Source of the DNA: Thermasporomyces sp040195635 | Lineage (GTDB): Bacteria > Actinomycetota > Actinomycetes > Propionibacteriales > Actinopolymorphaceae | Direction of reading: 5' to 3' | DNA length: 64,000 nucleotides | NCBI RefSeq assembly: GCF_040195635.1 | Contig: NZ_JBEFTX010000001.1 | Span: forward strand, 806,001 to 870,000 | Part shown: positions 27,001 through 35,026 of the stretch, one piece after another | Position numbering within the stretch: the first letter of the stretch is position 1 | Layout: each line of letters begins with the position of its first letter | Made by a program: the position numbers and the translations under genes | Notes under the pieces: generated by a model | Told to the model about the DNA's origin: nothing | The model's input: only the letters and a program-made list of their open reading frames with translations | Database searches by the model: none

Positions 27001-28831
27001 TGCGGAGGTCGCCGCTCGGTGCGTCGACCCGGAGCGGTCGGCTCACTGGCTGGCCGAACTGGAGGGAGCCCGACGGGTCATCCGGGTGCGTGGACCGGCG
27101 CCCGAAGGCCACCCATCGGTCGAGGGTGCGGAACCGGTCGAGCGCTGGGCCGCCATCGAGGACGCCGGACGACTGCGCGACGCCCTTGGCACGCCCCTGC
27201 CGGTGGGGATCCCGGAGGCGTTCACCGAGCCGGTCGCCGATCCGCTGGGTGATCTGGTGGCGCGATACGCGAGAACGCATGGACCGTTCCACGCCGCCGA
27301 CGTGGCTGGTCGGTTCGGCCTCGGCGTCGCGGTCGTCATGGGCACCCTCCACCGCCTCGCCGCCGAGAACCGGGTGGTCGAAGGCGCCTTCCGTGGTTCG
27401 GCTCCAGAGTCCGCCGGTGCGGAGTGGTGCGACGCCAACGTCCTGCGTACCCTCCGCCGCCGGTCGCTGGCCGCGCTGCGCAGTGAGGTCGAGCCCGTCG
27501 ACCCGCCCACGCTCGCAAGGTTCCTCCCGAGCTGGCAACATGTCGGAGGACGCCTGCGCGGCACCGATGGAGTGCTTCGCGTGGTCGAGCAGCTGGCCGG
27601 CTGCGCGGTGCCGGCGTCCGCGCTCGAACCGCTGGTCCTCAACGCCCGGGTGGCCGACTACTCCCCCACCATGCTCGACGAGCTGACCGCGTCGGGTGAA
27701 GTGGTGTGGGCGGGTCACGGCACCCTTCCGGGCAGCGATGGCTGGGTCTCCCTGCACCTGGCCGACACGGCGGCTCTCACGTTGCCGGAGGTTGATCCGG
27801 ACTTCGAACCAGGCCCGCTGCACCGGGCCGTCCTCGACGTCCTCGACTCAGGTGGCGGGTTCTTCTTCCGTCATCTGGCTACCGCCGTGAGCACCGCATC
27901 GATGGAGGGTGGCGCCGGCTCACAGAACGACGACGCCGCCCTGGTGACCGCCTTGTGGGACCTCGTGTGGGCCGGTCACCTCACCGGCGACACCCTGGCG
28001 CCACTTCGGGCGCTGCTCGGCAGCGGCTCGTCGGCGCACAGGTCACGGTCGCGGACACCGCGGGCCCGGCTCGCGGGCGGACGGGCATCCTTTCGCGGCG
28101 GGGGCCGGCCCGCCATGCCGAGCCGCACCGGACCGCCGATCGCGGGCGGTCGGTGGTCCCTGCTGCCCGAACGCGATCCGCACCCGACCAGGCGGGCCCA
28201 CGCGGCCGCCGAGGCACTGCTCGACCGCTACGGCGTCCTCACCCGAGGGGCCGTGGTCGCGGAGCGGGTGCCCGGCGGGTTCGCGGCGGTCTACCAGGTT
28301 CTGAAGGCCTTCGAGGAGTCGGGGCGTTGCCGCCGAGGCTATTTCGTCGCCGGGCTCGGAGCTGCCCAGTTCGGTGTGGCCGGAGCGGTCGACCAGCTTC
28401 GTGCCGAACCCTCCGGCGCCTCTCCGACGACACTCGTGCTCGCGGCGACCGACCCCGCCAATCCGTACGGCGCCGCTCTCACCTGGCCCACCCGCCCCGG
28501 CCAGGTGACGGAGGAGCAGAGCGGGCACCGTCCCGGCCGGAAGGCCGGCGCGCTCGTCGTCCAGGTCAACGGCGAGCTCGTCCTCTACGTCGAACGCGGC
28601 GGGCGCACGTTGCTCACCTGGTCCGACGACCCGGCCACCCTGCAACCGGCGGTCGACGCACTCGCACTCGCCGTCCGCGACGGCGTGCTCGGCAAGCTCA
28701 GCGTCGAACGGGTCGACGGCGAAGCGGTCCTACGCCAGCGGAACCATCCCGCGGGCGCCAGTCCGCTGGCCAGCGCGCTCGAATCGGCCGGGTTCCACAC
28801 CACACCACGCGGACTCCGCCTCCGCGGCTGA
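24077..28831 (+). CDS. lhr: ATP-dependent helicase Lhr
   Basis: A 1584-residue superfamily 2 DNA helicase of the large-helicase-related type, which translocates 3' to 5' on single-stranded DNA and unwinds DNA-RNA or DNA hybrids during repair. The core shows APTGSGKT (47-54), TTPESL, the DEVH box (171-174), a GLSATV motif and HHGSVSKEQR, and QRVGRAGHQ as motif VI, followed by winged-helix and Lhr-specific core domains to about residue 870. The long C-terminal part, up to VDGEAVLRQRNHPAGASPLA, is that of full-length actinobacterial Lhr. A disordered Arg-rich insert lies at about 1320-1360. The start is a GTG at 24077. In actinobacteria lhr often lies near recA and a nei-type glycosylase, as here. 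Confidence 0.95.
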   Translation: MPEAPDVLSRFSTPTREWFRSSFAAPTPAQVGAWDAVSRGEHSLVVAPTGSGKTLAAFLWALDRLATADPPAERQHRCRVLYVSPLKALAVDIERNLRAPLAGIRHTAHRLGLTEPSIEVALRSGDTPADARRRFARTPADILITTPESLFLLLTSQAREALRGVETVILDEVHAVAGTKRGAHLALCLERLDALVAGQPAGSDEPPRRPPVQRIGLSATVRPVDEVARFLCGAAPVTVVNPAYDKEFDLQVVVPVEDMGELGTASEPRALRATVDDGPDDGTDGAGQHIRTGAAAGPERRASIWPHVEERVADLVEAHRSTLVFANSRRLAERLTARLNEIAYDRTHDEALPHAGSPAEIMAESGASKGAPDVLARSHHGSVSKEQRALIEDDLKSGRLPCVVATSSLELGIDMGAVDLVVQVEAPPSVASGLQRVGRAGHQVGAVSRGVIFPKYRGDLVATAVVTDRMRAGLIEATRLPANPLDVLAQQIVSACSVDTWDVDALYALVRRAANFQTLPRSAYDAVLDMLTGRYPSDEFAELRPRLVWDRVAGTLTARPGAQRLAVTSGGTIPDRGLFGVFLVGEKASRVGELDEEMVYESRVGDIFTLGASSWRIEEISHDRVLVSPAPGQPGRLPFWKGDVLGRPAELGHAIGGFVRELDRLSPDDARARVRQSGLDEWAADNLVSYLAEQKRATRHLPDDRTIVVERFRDELGDWRICVHTPFGGGVHAPWALAINARLRERYGVDVQAVHADDGIVLRIPDTEDTPPGAELAIFAPDEIERLVTDEIGESALFASRFRECAARALLLPRRDPRRRTPLWQQRRRSAQLLAVAGKYASFPIVLEAVRECLQDVYDLPGLVELLRGIEARRVRVVEVETSEPSPFAKSLTFGYIAAFMYEGDAPLAERKAAALALDRSLLAELLGQTELRDLLDPDVIVRTESELQRLDPDRRCRDIEGVADLLRLLGPQSSAEVAARCVDPERSAHWLAELEGARRVIRVRGPAPEGHPSVEGAEPVERWAAIEDAGRLRDALGTPLPVGIPEAFTEPVADPLGDLVARYARTHGPFHAADVAGRFGLGVAVVMGTLHRLAAENRVVEGAFRGSAPESAGAEWCDANVLRTLRRRSLAALRSEVEPVDPPTLARFLPSWQHVGGRLRGTDGVLRVVEQLAGCAVPASALEPLVLNARVADYSPTMLDELTASGEVVWAGHGTLPGSDGWVSLHLADTAALTLPEVDPDFEPGPLHRAVLDVLDSGGGFFFRHLATAVSTASMEGGAGSQNDDAALVTALWDLVWAGHLTGDTLAPLRALLGSGSSAHRSRSRTPRARLAGGRASFRGGGRPAMPSRTGPPIAGGRWSLLPERDPHPTRRAHAAAEALLDRYGVLTRGAVVAERVPGGFAAVYQVLKAFEESGRCRRGYFVAGLGAAQFGVAGAVDQLRAEPSGASPTTLVLAATDPANPYGAALTWPTRPGQVTEEQSGHRPGRKAGALVVQVNGELVLYVERGGRTLLTWSDDPATLQPAVDALALAVRDGVLGKLSVERVDGEAVLRQRNHPAGASPLASALESAGFHTTPRGLRLRG

Positions 28832-28917
28832 CACGAGGCGACTCACGGAGGACGACCGTTGCGAGCGACGCCAAGCCAGCGCGGTGCCCGCAGGCAAAGG
28901 TCTGCATGAGCGCCTTC

Positions 28918-29838
28918 TCACCCGGCGTGGAACGACGGTGCGAGGCCGCCGAGCGTCTGGACCGTCCGGGCCTTCTCCTGCGCGGTACCGACGGGAATCA
29001 CCAGAATCTCGGTGGCGCCCGCGTCGGCGAACCGGCGCAGACCCCGTTCGACGGCGGTCTCGTCACCGGCGACCACGGCGTCTCCGGGCCCTGCCAACCC
29101 CTCCCGGTCGAGCACCGCCCGGTAGCTCGGAAGCTCCCCCGCCCGGCCGAACGTTTCGTTCACCCATCGGCGCGCTCCATCGGGATCGGCGGTGACGCAC
29201 ACGCACACCGATGCCACCACGGCCGGCGAGCGTCGTCCTGCGCCCGCGGCCGCCCGCTCCAGCGCGGGCCTGACCATGTCGCCGATCGTCGGGGGTCCCG
29301 CCCACGCGGTGATCGTGCCGTCCGCCAACTCGCCCGCGACCCGCAGCATGACCGGGCCGAGCGCGGACACCAGAACCGGGGGCGCGTCGGCGCCCGCCAC
29401 CCCGATCCCACCGACGGCGGTCCAGCTCTCACCGTGGTACGCCACGGACTCGCCACGCAGCAACGGCGTCAGGGCGGACAGGTACTCCCGCATGTTGCGC
29501 CCTGGAGCCGCGAACGACTGGCCGTACTCGTTCTCGATGATCGGTGCGTGGCTCGGCCCGACACCGAGGACGAGGCGGTTCCCCGTCGCTGCCTGGACCG
29601 TCAGAGCCTGTGCGGCGAGCGCCAGCGGGTGCCGCGGATAGGTCCGGACGATCGCCGTCCCGACCTCGATCTCCCGAACGTGCCGTCCCACCACCGCGAG
29701 CAGGGTCAGGGGGTCCCAGCTGCCGACTTCGCCGATCCACGCCCGTGCGTAACCCGCCTCGGCCGCCGCGCTCACCTGCCTGACCACCTCCTCGACAGGT
29801 GCCCCGAGTTGTCCCTCGATCCACAGCCCGACCCGCAT
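28918..29838 (-). CDS. LLM-class F420-dependent oxidoreductase
   Basis: A 306-residue luciferase-like monooxygenase-family protein with a TIM-barrel pattern: GLWIEGQLG at the start, WIGEVGSWDPLTLLA, IEVGTAIVRTYPRHP, LVLGVGPSHAPIIENEYG and a C-terminal GATEILVIPVG. In actinobacteria this subgroup usually uses F420 rather than FMN. The substrate is unknown. It is divergent from the LysR gene at 30024 with 185 bases between starts, so the regulator may control it. The ATG at 29838 is preceded by a GAGGAAACGAGGGAGT-like sequence on the coding strand, a good ribosome site. Confidence 0.87.
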   Translation of the reverse strand: MRVGLWIEGQLGAPVEEVVRQVSAAAEAGYARAWIGEVGSWDPLTLLAVVGRHVREIEVGTAIVRTYPRHPLALAAQALTVQAATGNRLVLGVGPSHAPIIENEYGQSFAAPGRNMREYLSALTPLLRGESVAYHGESWTAVGGIGVAGADAPPVLVSALGPVMLRVAGELADGTITAWAGPPTIGDMVRPALERAAAGAGRRSPAVVASVCVCVTADPDGARRWVNETFGRAGELPSYRAVLDREGLAGPGDAVVAGDETAVERGLRRFADAGATEILVIPVGTAQEKARTVQTLGGLAPSFHAG

Positions 29839-29983
29839 GCGTACTCCCTCGTTTCCTCATCGTTCGCGCGCCTCACCACCTGACGCCGGCCGGCCCTTCC
29901 CCGCACCCGGCGGCCATCCGCGCCCGTCCACCAGCCAACCGGTGGGAAGCTCCGTGACCAAGACGCGGTTGACCTGTGCAGCG

Positions 29984-29998
29984 ATCAGGAATTGTGAT
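29984..29998 (+). promoter_or_regulatory. LysR-type binding site overlapping a promoter
   Basis: ATCAGGAATTGTGAT has the ATC-N9-GAT (and T-N11-A) form recognised by LysR-type regulators. It lies 25 bases before the LysR gene start and overlaps the expected -10 position of a promoter with TTGACC at 29969-29974. That fits autorepression together with control of the divergent oxidoreductase. The motif is short and could occur by chance. Confidence 0.5.
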
Positions 29999-30023
29999 GG
30001 CTGCGGGCTGACGGGAGGCGGAC

Positions 30024-31007
30024 GTGGAACTCCGGCAGTTGCGGTACTTCGTCGCCGTGGCCGAGGAGCTGCACTTCGGCCGGGCCGCGCAACGGTTACA
30101 TGTCGTCCAGCCCGCGGTGAGCCAGCAGATCGCCAGGCTCGAACGCGAGTTCGGCCTCCAGCTTCTGGACCGTACGTCGCGGACGGTCCGGCTCACCGAT
30201 GCCGGTGAGCGGCTCCTCTCCGAGGCTCGCAAGGTCCTCGCGGCCGCCGACCAGGCCAAGGCGGTGGCCTCGCAGCTGGCGACGGCTGGCACCCGGTTCC
30301 TGCGGATCGGGACCAGCCCGGGGCTGGCCGCCACCCTCGAATCCGCCATCGACGCGCTGAGCCAGCTCGCTCCTGGCCTTCGTACCGAGCTGGACGGTCG
30401 ACCAGCGCACGACCAGCTGGCAGCCGTACGCCGTGGCGAGCTGGACCTCGCGCTCGTCCGCGCAGCACCTGCCGATCCGGACCTGCGGACGATCGAGCTG
30501 TGGCAAGAGCAGGTGTACGTCGCCGTACCCACCTCCCACCCCACCGCCGGACAGCCAGCGGTACGGCTCGAGCAGCTCGCCGACCTGCCCCTTCGGCTTC
30601 CGGAACCGGGGTGTGACCGGCTGCTCGGGGACCTGGTCCTGGGCGCCTGCCGTCGCGCCGGATTCGAGCCGCGCACCGGCCGACCGGTGTCGAGCGTGAC
30701 CAACGCTCTTGTGGAGATCGGATCCGGAGTCGGCGAATGGACGGCGATCTACGCCGACGCGGAGCGCGGCAGTGCACCCAGAAAGGTGGCGGTCCTGCCG
30801 ATCGACCCGCCGTTGACCGCTCCGGTCGCACTCGTCGTACCGGTGACTCAGACGTCGACCTGCGTGGCCGCTCTGTACGAGGCATTCCGACCCCATGCCC
30901 CTGCCGCCAACGGCCTGCCCGAACCGACCGGCCAGCCCGAACCGACCGGCCAGCCCGAGCCCGTCGGCGCGGCCGTCGGTTCAGCCCAGGGCGCGGCCGA
31001 CGGCTAG
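30024..31007 (+). CDS. LysR-family transcriptional regulator
   Basis: A 327-residue LysR-type regulator. The winged helix-turn-helix is at 1-60 (MELRQLRYFVAVAEELHFGRAAQRLHVVQPAVSQQIARLEREFG), then a linker helix and the periplasmic-binding-like effector domain (about 90-295). It begins with a GTG preceded by GGGAGG. The last 30 residues are a Pro-Glu-Thr-Gly-Gln repeat caused by an 18-base tandem duplication (30918-30957). The stop lies inside the end of the convergent glpD gene (27-base overlap), so the repeat tail has grown into the neighbour. Likely target: the divergent LLM oxidoreductase. Confidence 0.9.
   Translation: MELRQLRYFVAVAEELHFGRAAQRLHVVQPAVSQQIARLEREFGLQLLDRTSRTVRLTDAGERLLSEARKVLAAADQAKAVASQLATAGTRFLRIGTSPGLAATLESAIDALSQLAPGLRTELDGRPAHDQLAAVRRGELDLALVRAAPADPDLRTIELWQEQVYVAVPTSHPTAGQPAVRLEQLADLPLRLPEPGCDRLLGDLVLGACRRAGFEPRTGRPVSSVTNALVEIGSGVGEWTAIYADAERGSAPRKVAVLPIDPPLTAPVALVVPVTQTSTCVAALYEAFRPHAPAANGLPEPTGQPEPTGQPEPVGAAVGSAQGAADG
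30918..30957. repeat. 18-bp tandem repeat in the LysR gene tail
   Basis: The unit CCCGAACCGACCGGCCAG occurs twice and begins a third time. It encodes repeated PEPTGQ at the C-terminus of the LysR protein. It is one of several short tandem duplications at gene ends in this window. Confidence 0.85.
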
Positions 31008-32699
31008 CTTGCGGGTGTCCGGAGCCAGCAGGCGTTCGGCGTCGGCGCTGAGATCGTCGGGCTTGGTCTGAGACTCACGCTCCGCGGCGACCCGCGCCTG
31101 GTAGACCTCCACTTCGTTCCGGATCCGTGCCTTGTCCCATCCGAGAACGTCCGCCACCAGGGTCGCGACCGACTCGGCGGTCTCGGTACCCCGGTGCGGC
31201 ACCTCGATGGAGATCCGGGTACGCCTGGCGAGGATGTCGTCGAGGTGGACGGCGGCCTCGTGACTCGCGGCGTACCGCGCTTCGACGCTGAGGTACTCTC
31301 CCGCGCCGGGCAGGGGTTCGAGCAGGCTCCGGTCCGCTTCGGCGAGTTCCAGCAACTCATCGACCAGCGAGCCGTAACGGTCGAGGAGCCGCTGCATCCG
31401 CCATACCGGTAGGCCGTAGGCGTCGGCGAGCGCGTCGACCTGGTTGACCAGCGCGTGATAGCCCTCGGCGCCCGCCAGCGGAACGTGTTCGGTCACCGAT
31501 GGCGGGAGGGACTGCCCGAGGTCAGGGCGGGCCGCGTCCACCGCATCCTTCGCCATCACGCGGTAGGTGGTGTACTTGCCGCCCGCGATCGACACCAACC
31601 CGGGCAGTGGCCGGGCGACGGCGTGTTCGCGGGAGAGTTGGCTGGTCTGCTCGGACTCCCCTGCGAGCAACGGGCGTAGCCCGGCGTAGACACCCTCGAT
31701 GTCCTCGCGGGTGAGGGGTACGGCCAGGACCTCGTTGACGTGCGAGAGGAGATAGTCGATGTCGGCGCGACTCGCCGCCGGGTGGGCGAGGTCGAGGGTC
31801 CAGTCGGTGTCGGTCGTGCCGATGATCCAGTGGTTGCCCCACGGGATGACGAAGAGCACCGACCTTTCCGTGCGAAGGATGAGGCCCGCCTCGGACGCGA
31901 TGCGGTCCCGCGCGACAAGCACGTGCACGCCCTTCGACGCCCGGACCTTGAACCGGCCGCGTCCGCCGGTCAGCCGCTGGATGTCGTCGGTCCACACGCC
32001 GGTGCAGTTGATGACGACCTTCGCCCGGATCGTCGTGGTGTCGCCGGAGTCGACGTCACGGACCTTCACGCCGACGATCCGGCCACCCTCGAGGAGGAAC
32101 TCCGTCACCTCCGAGGAGTTTCGTACGACCGCGCCGTAGCGGGCGGCGGTCCGGATCACGGTGAGGGTGTGCCGGGCGTCGTCAGCCTGGGCGTCGTAGT
32201 AGCGGATCGCACCGACGAGCGCGTCCTGACGCAGCCCGGGAACGAGCCGGAGCGCTCCGGTGCGGGTGAGGTGCCGGTGCGGTGGGACAGAACGTCCGCG
32301 CGCCATCGCGTCGTAGAGCAGCAGCCCTGATCCGACGTAGGGCCGCTCCCACATCCGATGCTTCAGCGGGTAGATGAACGGCACCGGCTTGACCAGGTGT
32401 GGTGCGATCCGGGTGAGCATGAGGTCGCGCTCCCGGAGCGCTTCGGCGACGAGTCCGAAGTTCATCTGCTCGAGGTAGCGCAGGCCGCCGTGGAAGAGCT
32501 TGCTGGACCGACTGGACGTACCGCTGGCGAAGTCGCGCGCTTCGACCAGGGCGGTGTCGAGTCCTCGGGTCACGGCGTCGAGCGCGGTGCCGGCACCGGT
32601 GACACCACCACCGATGACCAGTACGTCGAAGGTGTGCTGGCCGAGCCGGGACCAGGCGTCCGCACGTTCCTGCGGACCCAGCCTCGCAGAACTCCTCAC
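30981..32699 (-). CDS. glpD: aerobic glycerol-3-phosphate dehydrogenase
   Basis: GlpD oxidises glycerol 3-phosphate to dihydroxyacetone phosphate with FAD at the membrane and passes electrons to quinone. The 572-residue protein has the FAD motif VIGGGVTGAGTALDAVTRGLDTALVEA (28-54), SSRSSKLFHGGLRYLEQ, and a C-terminal DAO_C helical domain with the family's YHALVNQVDALADAYGL stretch. The length is normal. It is divergent from glpK, so both steps of glycerol use lie here. No glpF gene for glycerol entry is visible between them, where many actinobacteria keep it. The last 27 bases overlap the LysR gene. Confidence 0.93.
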   Translation of the reverse strand: MRSSARLGPQERADAWSRLGQHTFDVLVIGGGVTGAGTALDAVTRGLDTALVEARDFASGTSSRSSKLFHGGLRYLEQMNFGLVAEALRERDLMLTRIAPHLVKPVPFIYPLKHRMWERPYVGSGLLLYDAMARGRSVPPHRHLTRTGALRLVPGLRQDALVGAIRYYDAQADDARHTLTVIRTAARYGAVVRNSSEVTEFLLEGGRIVGVKVRDVDSGDTTTIRAKVVINCTGVWTDDIQRLTGGRGRFKVRASKGVHVLVARDRIASEAGLILRTERSVLFVIPWGNHWIIGTTDTDWTLDLAHPAASRADIDYLLSHVNEVLAVPLTREDIEGVYAGLRPLLAGESEQTSQLSREHAVARPLPGLVSIAGGKYTTYRVMAKDAVDAARPDLGQSLPPSVTEHVPLAGAEGYHALVNQVDALADAYGLPVWRMQRLLDRYGSLVDELLELAEADRSLLEPLPGAGEYLSVEARYAASHEAAVHLDDILARRTRISIEVPHRGTETAESVATLVADVLGWDKARIRNEVEVYQARVAAERESQTKPDDLSADAERLLAPDTRKLAVGRALG

Positions 32700-33138
32700 A
32701 ACTCTCGCCTCGAATTCGCCCGGTATGTACCTACGTCTCCACGTCCCCAGCAGATGATCAATCTACTAGAAAGGATCGGCATGCGGAGGCGTGGTGAAAC
32801 GCCGCCCTGGACGGCCATTCGTGAACGGTTCGACAACGCCGCGAATCCTGTGGAGGGCCGACCGATAGGAGTCATCGCCTTACCACAACCCGCCAGGTCG
32901 TGACTCTCGAATTTCCGTCAGACCCCATTCGGGAATATGCCGGCCCGCTGGCCGATCCCGCGGAGGCGGGGAGGAGCCCAGGCAACGGCCATTGTCCGGC
33001 ACGACACAGCGAATTTCGTTCCACACAACGTGATGCGCCGCGGCGAGAAGTCGCTCGACACTTGCCATACACCCTCCCCTGCACCTCGCGCCGCTTCGTA
33101 CGCTACCTGCAGACTCATCGGCCAGCGGAGTGGGAGTG

Positions 33139-33238
33139 CACATGACCGAACGCAGTGAGGTCACCGACAAACACAGCACCATGGTCATGGGACCGACGAA
33201 GGAGGTCACATGACCGAACGCAGTGAGGTCACCGACAA
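33139..33238 (+). repeat. duplicated glpK start region
   Basis: A 32-base sequence that includes the glpK start codon and its first nine codons occurs at 33139-33170 and again at 33207-33238; similarity continues for ten more bases with three changes. The first copy is the start of a 23-codon ORF (see the next entry). The rest of the 510-base glpD-glpK gap (32700-33209) has no supported gene and must hold both promoters; I cannot place them with confidence. Confidence 0.85.
33142..33213 (+). CDS. 23-residue leader ORF coupled to glpK
   Basis: An ATG ORF of 23 codons beginning MTERSEVTDK, the same ten residues that start GlpK, then STMVMGPTKEVT. Its TGA overlaps the glpK ATG as ATGA, and the AAGGAGG ribosome site of glpK lies inside it. 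If translated, it would couple glpK translation to its own. It may simply be a by-product of the start-region duplication. No ribosome site better than GGAGTGGGAG precedes it. Confidence 0.35.
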   Translation: MTERSEVTDKHSTMVMGPTKEVT

Positions 33239-34757
33239 GCGCAGCAGCAGGTATGTCGCTGCCATCGACCAGGGCACCACGAGCACAAGGTGCATGGTCT
33301 TCGACCACTCCGGCCGGGTGGTGAGCGTGCATCAGCTCGAGCACGAGCAGATGTTTCCGCGGGCGGGCTGGGTCGAACACAACGCCGAAGAGATCTGGAC
33401 CAACACCCGCGAGGTGACCGCGGGCGCACTGGCGCGGGCCGACATCAGTGCCGCCGACATCGCCGCGGTCGGCATCACGAACCAGCGTGAGACGGCCCTC
33501 GTCTGGGAGCGCGCGAGCGGCAAACCGGTCTATCCAGCAATCGTCTGGCAGGACACCCGTACCGACCGGATCTGTGAGCGGTTGGGCGCACTCGGAGGCG
33601 GCGCGGATCGCTACAAGGACAGGGTGGGCCTCCCGCTCGCGACGTACTTCTCGGGGCCGAAGGTGACCTGGATCCTCGAGAACGTCGAGGGTGCCCGGGA
33701 GAAGGCCGACCGTGGCGAACTGCTCTTCGGCACGATGGACACCTGGTTGCTGTGGAACATGACCGGTGGCCCCGACGGCGGTGTTCACCTCACCGACGTC
33801 ACAAACGCGTCCCGCACGATGCTCATGGACCTCGCGACCCTGCGGTGGGATCCCGAGATCGCCGCGGACATGGGCATTCCGCTGTCGATGCTCCCGGAGA
33901 TCCGGCCGTCGTCACAGGTGTACGCCGAAGTACGCAGGGGCGGCCTGCTCCCCGGAGTACCGATCGCGGGCGACCTCGGCGACCAGCAGGCGGCGACCTT
34001 CGGGCAGGTGTGTTTCGACGTGGGTACGGCGAAGAACACCTACGGCACCGGCAACTTCCTGCTCCTCAACACGGGTACCGAGCGGGTCAGGAGCGAGAAC
34101 GGGCTCCTCACGACCGCCTGCTACCAGATCGGCGACGAGCCTTGCGTCTATGCCCTGGAAGGCTCGATCGCGGTCACCGGCGCGCTCGTGCAGTGGCTGC
34201 GTGACAACCTGGGACTGATCAGGAGCGCGTCGGAGATCGAGGAGCTGGCACGGTCGGTCGACGACAACGGCGGGGCGTACTTCGTTCCCGCGTTCTCCGG
34301 CCTCTTCGCGCCGTACTGGCGGTCGGACGCCCGTGGCGTCCTCGTCGGCCTGACCCGCTATGTCAACAAGGGGCACATCGCCCGTGCGACTCTGGAGGCG
34401 ACCGCCTATCAGACCCGCGAGGTCGTCGATGCGATGAACGCCGACTCCGGCGTGGACCTCACCGAGCTCAAGGTCGACGGCGGCATGGTCGTGAACGAAC
34501 TGCTCATGCAGTTCCAGGCCGACATCCTCGACGTGCCGGTGATCCGGCCGCGGGTCGCGGAGACGACGGCGCTGGGAGCCGCGTACGCCGCTGGTCTCGC
34601 GGTCGGCTTCTGGTCGAGCCAGGACGACCTGCGTAGCAACTGGCAGGAAGACAGGCGCTGGGCACCCGCGATGGACGCGAAGGTCCGCGAACGCGACTAC
34701 GCGAGCTGGAAGAAGGCGGTCACCCGCACCTTCGACTGGATCGATCCGGAGGGCTAG
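33210..34757 (+). CDS. glpK: glycerol kinase
   Basis: GlpK phosphorylates glycerol to glycerol 3-phosphate with ATP, in the FGGY kinase family. The 515-residue protein shows YVAAIDQGTTSTRCMVFD (15-32), the FGGY signature region GTAKNTYGTGNFLLLNTG, and ALEGSIAVTGALVQWLRDNL with VDGGMVVNELLMQFQADIL, all typical. The length is slightly above the usual 500 because of a short N-terminal extension. The ATG at 33210 has AAGGAGG eight bases upstream. The 3' end is triplicated as a 27-base unit carrying the stop codon. It is divergent from glpD. Confidence 0.95.
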   Translation: MTERSEVTDKRSSRYVAAIDQGTTSTRCMVFDHSGRVVSVHQLEHEQMFPRAGWVEHNAEEIWTNTREVTAGALARADISAADIAAVGITNQRETALVWERASGKPVYPAIVWQDTRTDRICERLGALGGGADRYKDRVGLPLATYFSGPKVTWILENVEGAREKADRGELLFGTMDTWLLWNMTGGPDGGVHLTDVTNASRTMLMDLATLRWDPEIAADMGIPLSMLPEIRPSSQVYAEVRRGGLLPGVPIAGDLGDQQAATFGQVCFDVGTAKNTYGTGNFLLLNTGTERVRSENGLLTTACYQIGDEPCVYALEGSIAVTGALVQWLRDNLGLIRSASEIEELARSVDDNGGAYFVPAFSGLFAPYWRSDARGVLVGLTRYVNKGHIARATLEATAYQTREVVDAMNADSGVDLTELKVDGGMVVNELLMQFQADILDVPVIRPRVAETTALGAAYAAGLAVGFWSSQDDLRSNWQEDRRWAPAMDAKVRERDYASWKKAVTRTFDWIDPEG

Positions 34758-34812
34758 CTCGACTGGATCGATCCGGAGGGCTAGCTCGACTGGGTCGATC
34801 CGGAGGGCTAGC
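34732..34812 (+). repeat. three tandem 27-bp copies of the glpK stop region
   Basis: The unit encodes the last residues FDWIDPEG of GlpK and its TAG stop. It is present three times (34732-34758, 34759-34785, 34786-34812); the third copy has one substitution. The unit length is a multiple of three, so each copy would end the frame at its own TAG. The remaining gap (34813-34958) holds no gene. Confidence 0.9.
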
Positions 34813-34958
34813 TCGCCTGGTCGGCCAGGCTTGCGTACGCCGGGACGGGTGTTGACGCCTGGTCACGGTTCCGCGGGCCTGCTCAGCGTGGTCATTTGCG
34901 GCGAGGGCGGTTGGTCTCCGGTCGCCCAAGCCCGCCGGTAGAAGCCGGTGGAGACCGC

Positions 34959-34987
34959 TTGACAGGCCTGATCAGCCTTCGTAGCCT
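34959..34987 (+). promoter_or_regulatory. promoter of the ABC transporter operon
   Basis: TTGACA (34959-34964), a 17-base spacer, and TAGCCT (34982-34987) match a primary-sigma promoter well. Transcription would start near 34994, just before the palindromic operator at 34995-35012. Confidence 0.65.
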
Positions 34988-34994
34988 CGGCGAA

Positions 34995-35012
34995 CCGTGA
35001 ATCGTTTCACGG
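34995..35012 (+). promoter_or_regulatory. LacI-family operator
   Basis: CCGTGAATCGTTTCACGG has perfect 7-base arms (CCGTGAA/TTCACGG) around a central TCGT, which is the usual form of LacI-family sugar-regulator operators with a CG centre. It sits directly at the predicted transcription start of the ABC operon and 15 bases before the start codon, a position suited to repression. No LacI-type gene is in the window, so the regulator must be elsewhere. Confidence 0.7.
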
Positions 35013-35026
35013 TGAATGGGGGAACG

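Noticed and set aside
23243..27823. Open frame of 1526 codons opposite lhr
   Set aside because: It lies antisense to the well-supported helicase and reads as Arg-, Asp- and His-rich low-complexity sequence without any domain, as expected for GC-rich antisense frames.
32781..32903. 40-codon ORF with a fair ribosome site in the glpD-glpK gap
   Set aside because: It uses rare codons such as TTA and ATA, shows no third-position G/C bias and matches no family I know.
34732..34812. Possible attachment site or insertion-sequence target duplication
   Set aside because: The copies are directly adjacent with no inserted element, and no integrase or transposase is in the window.
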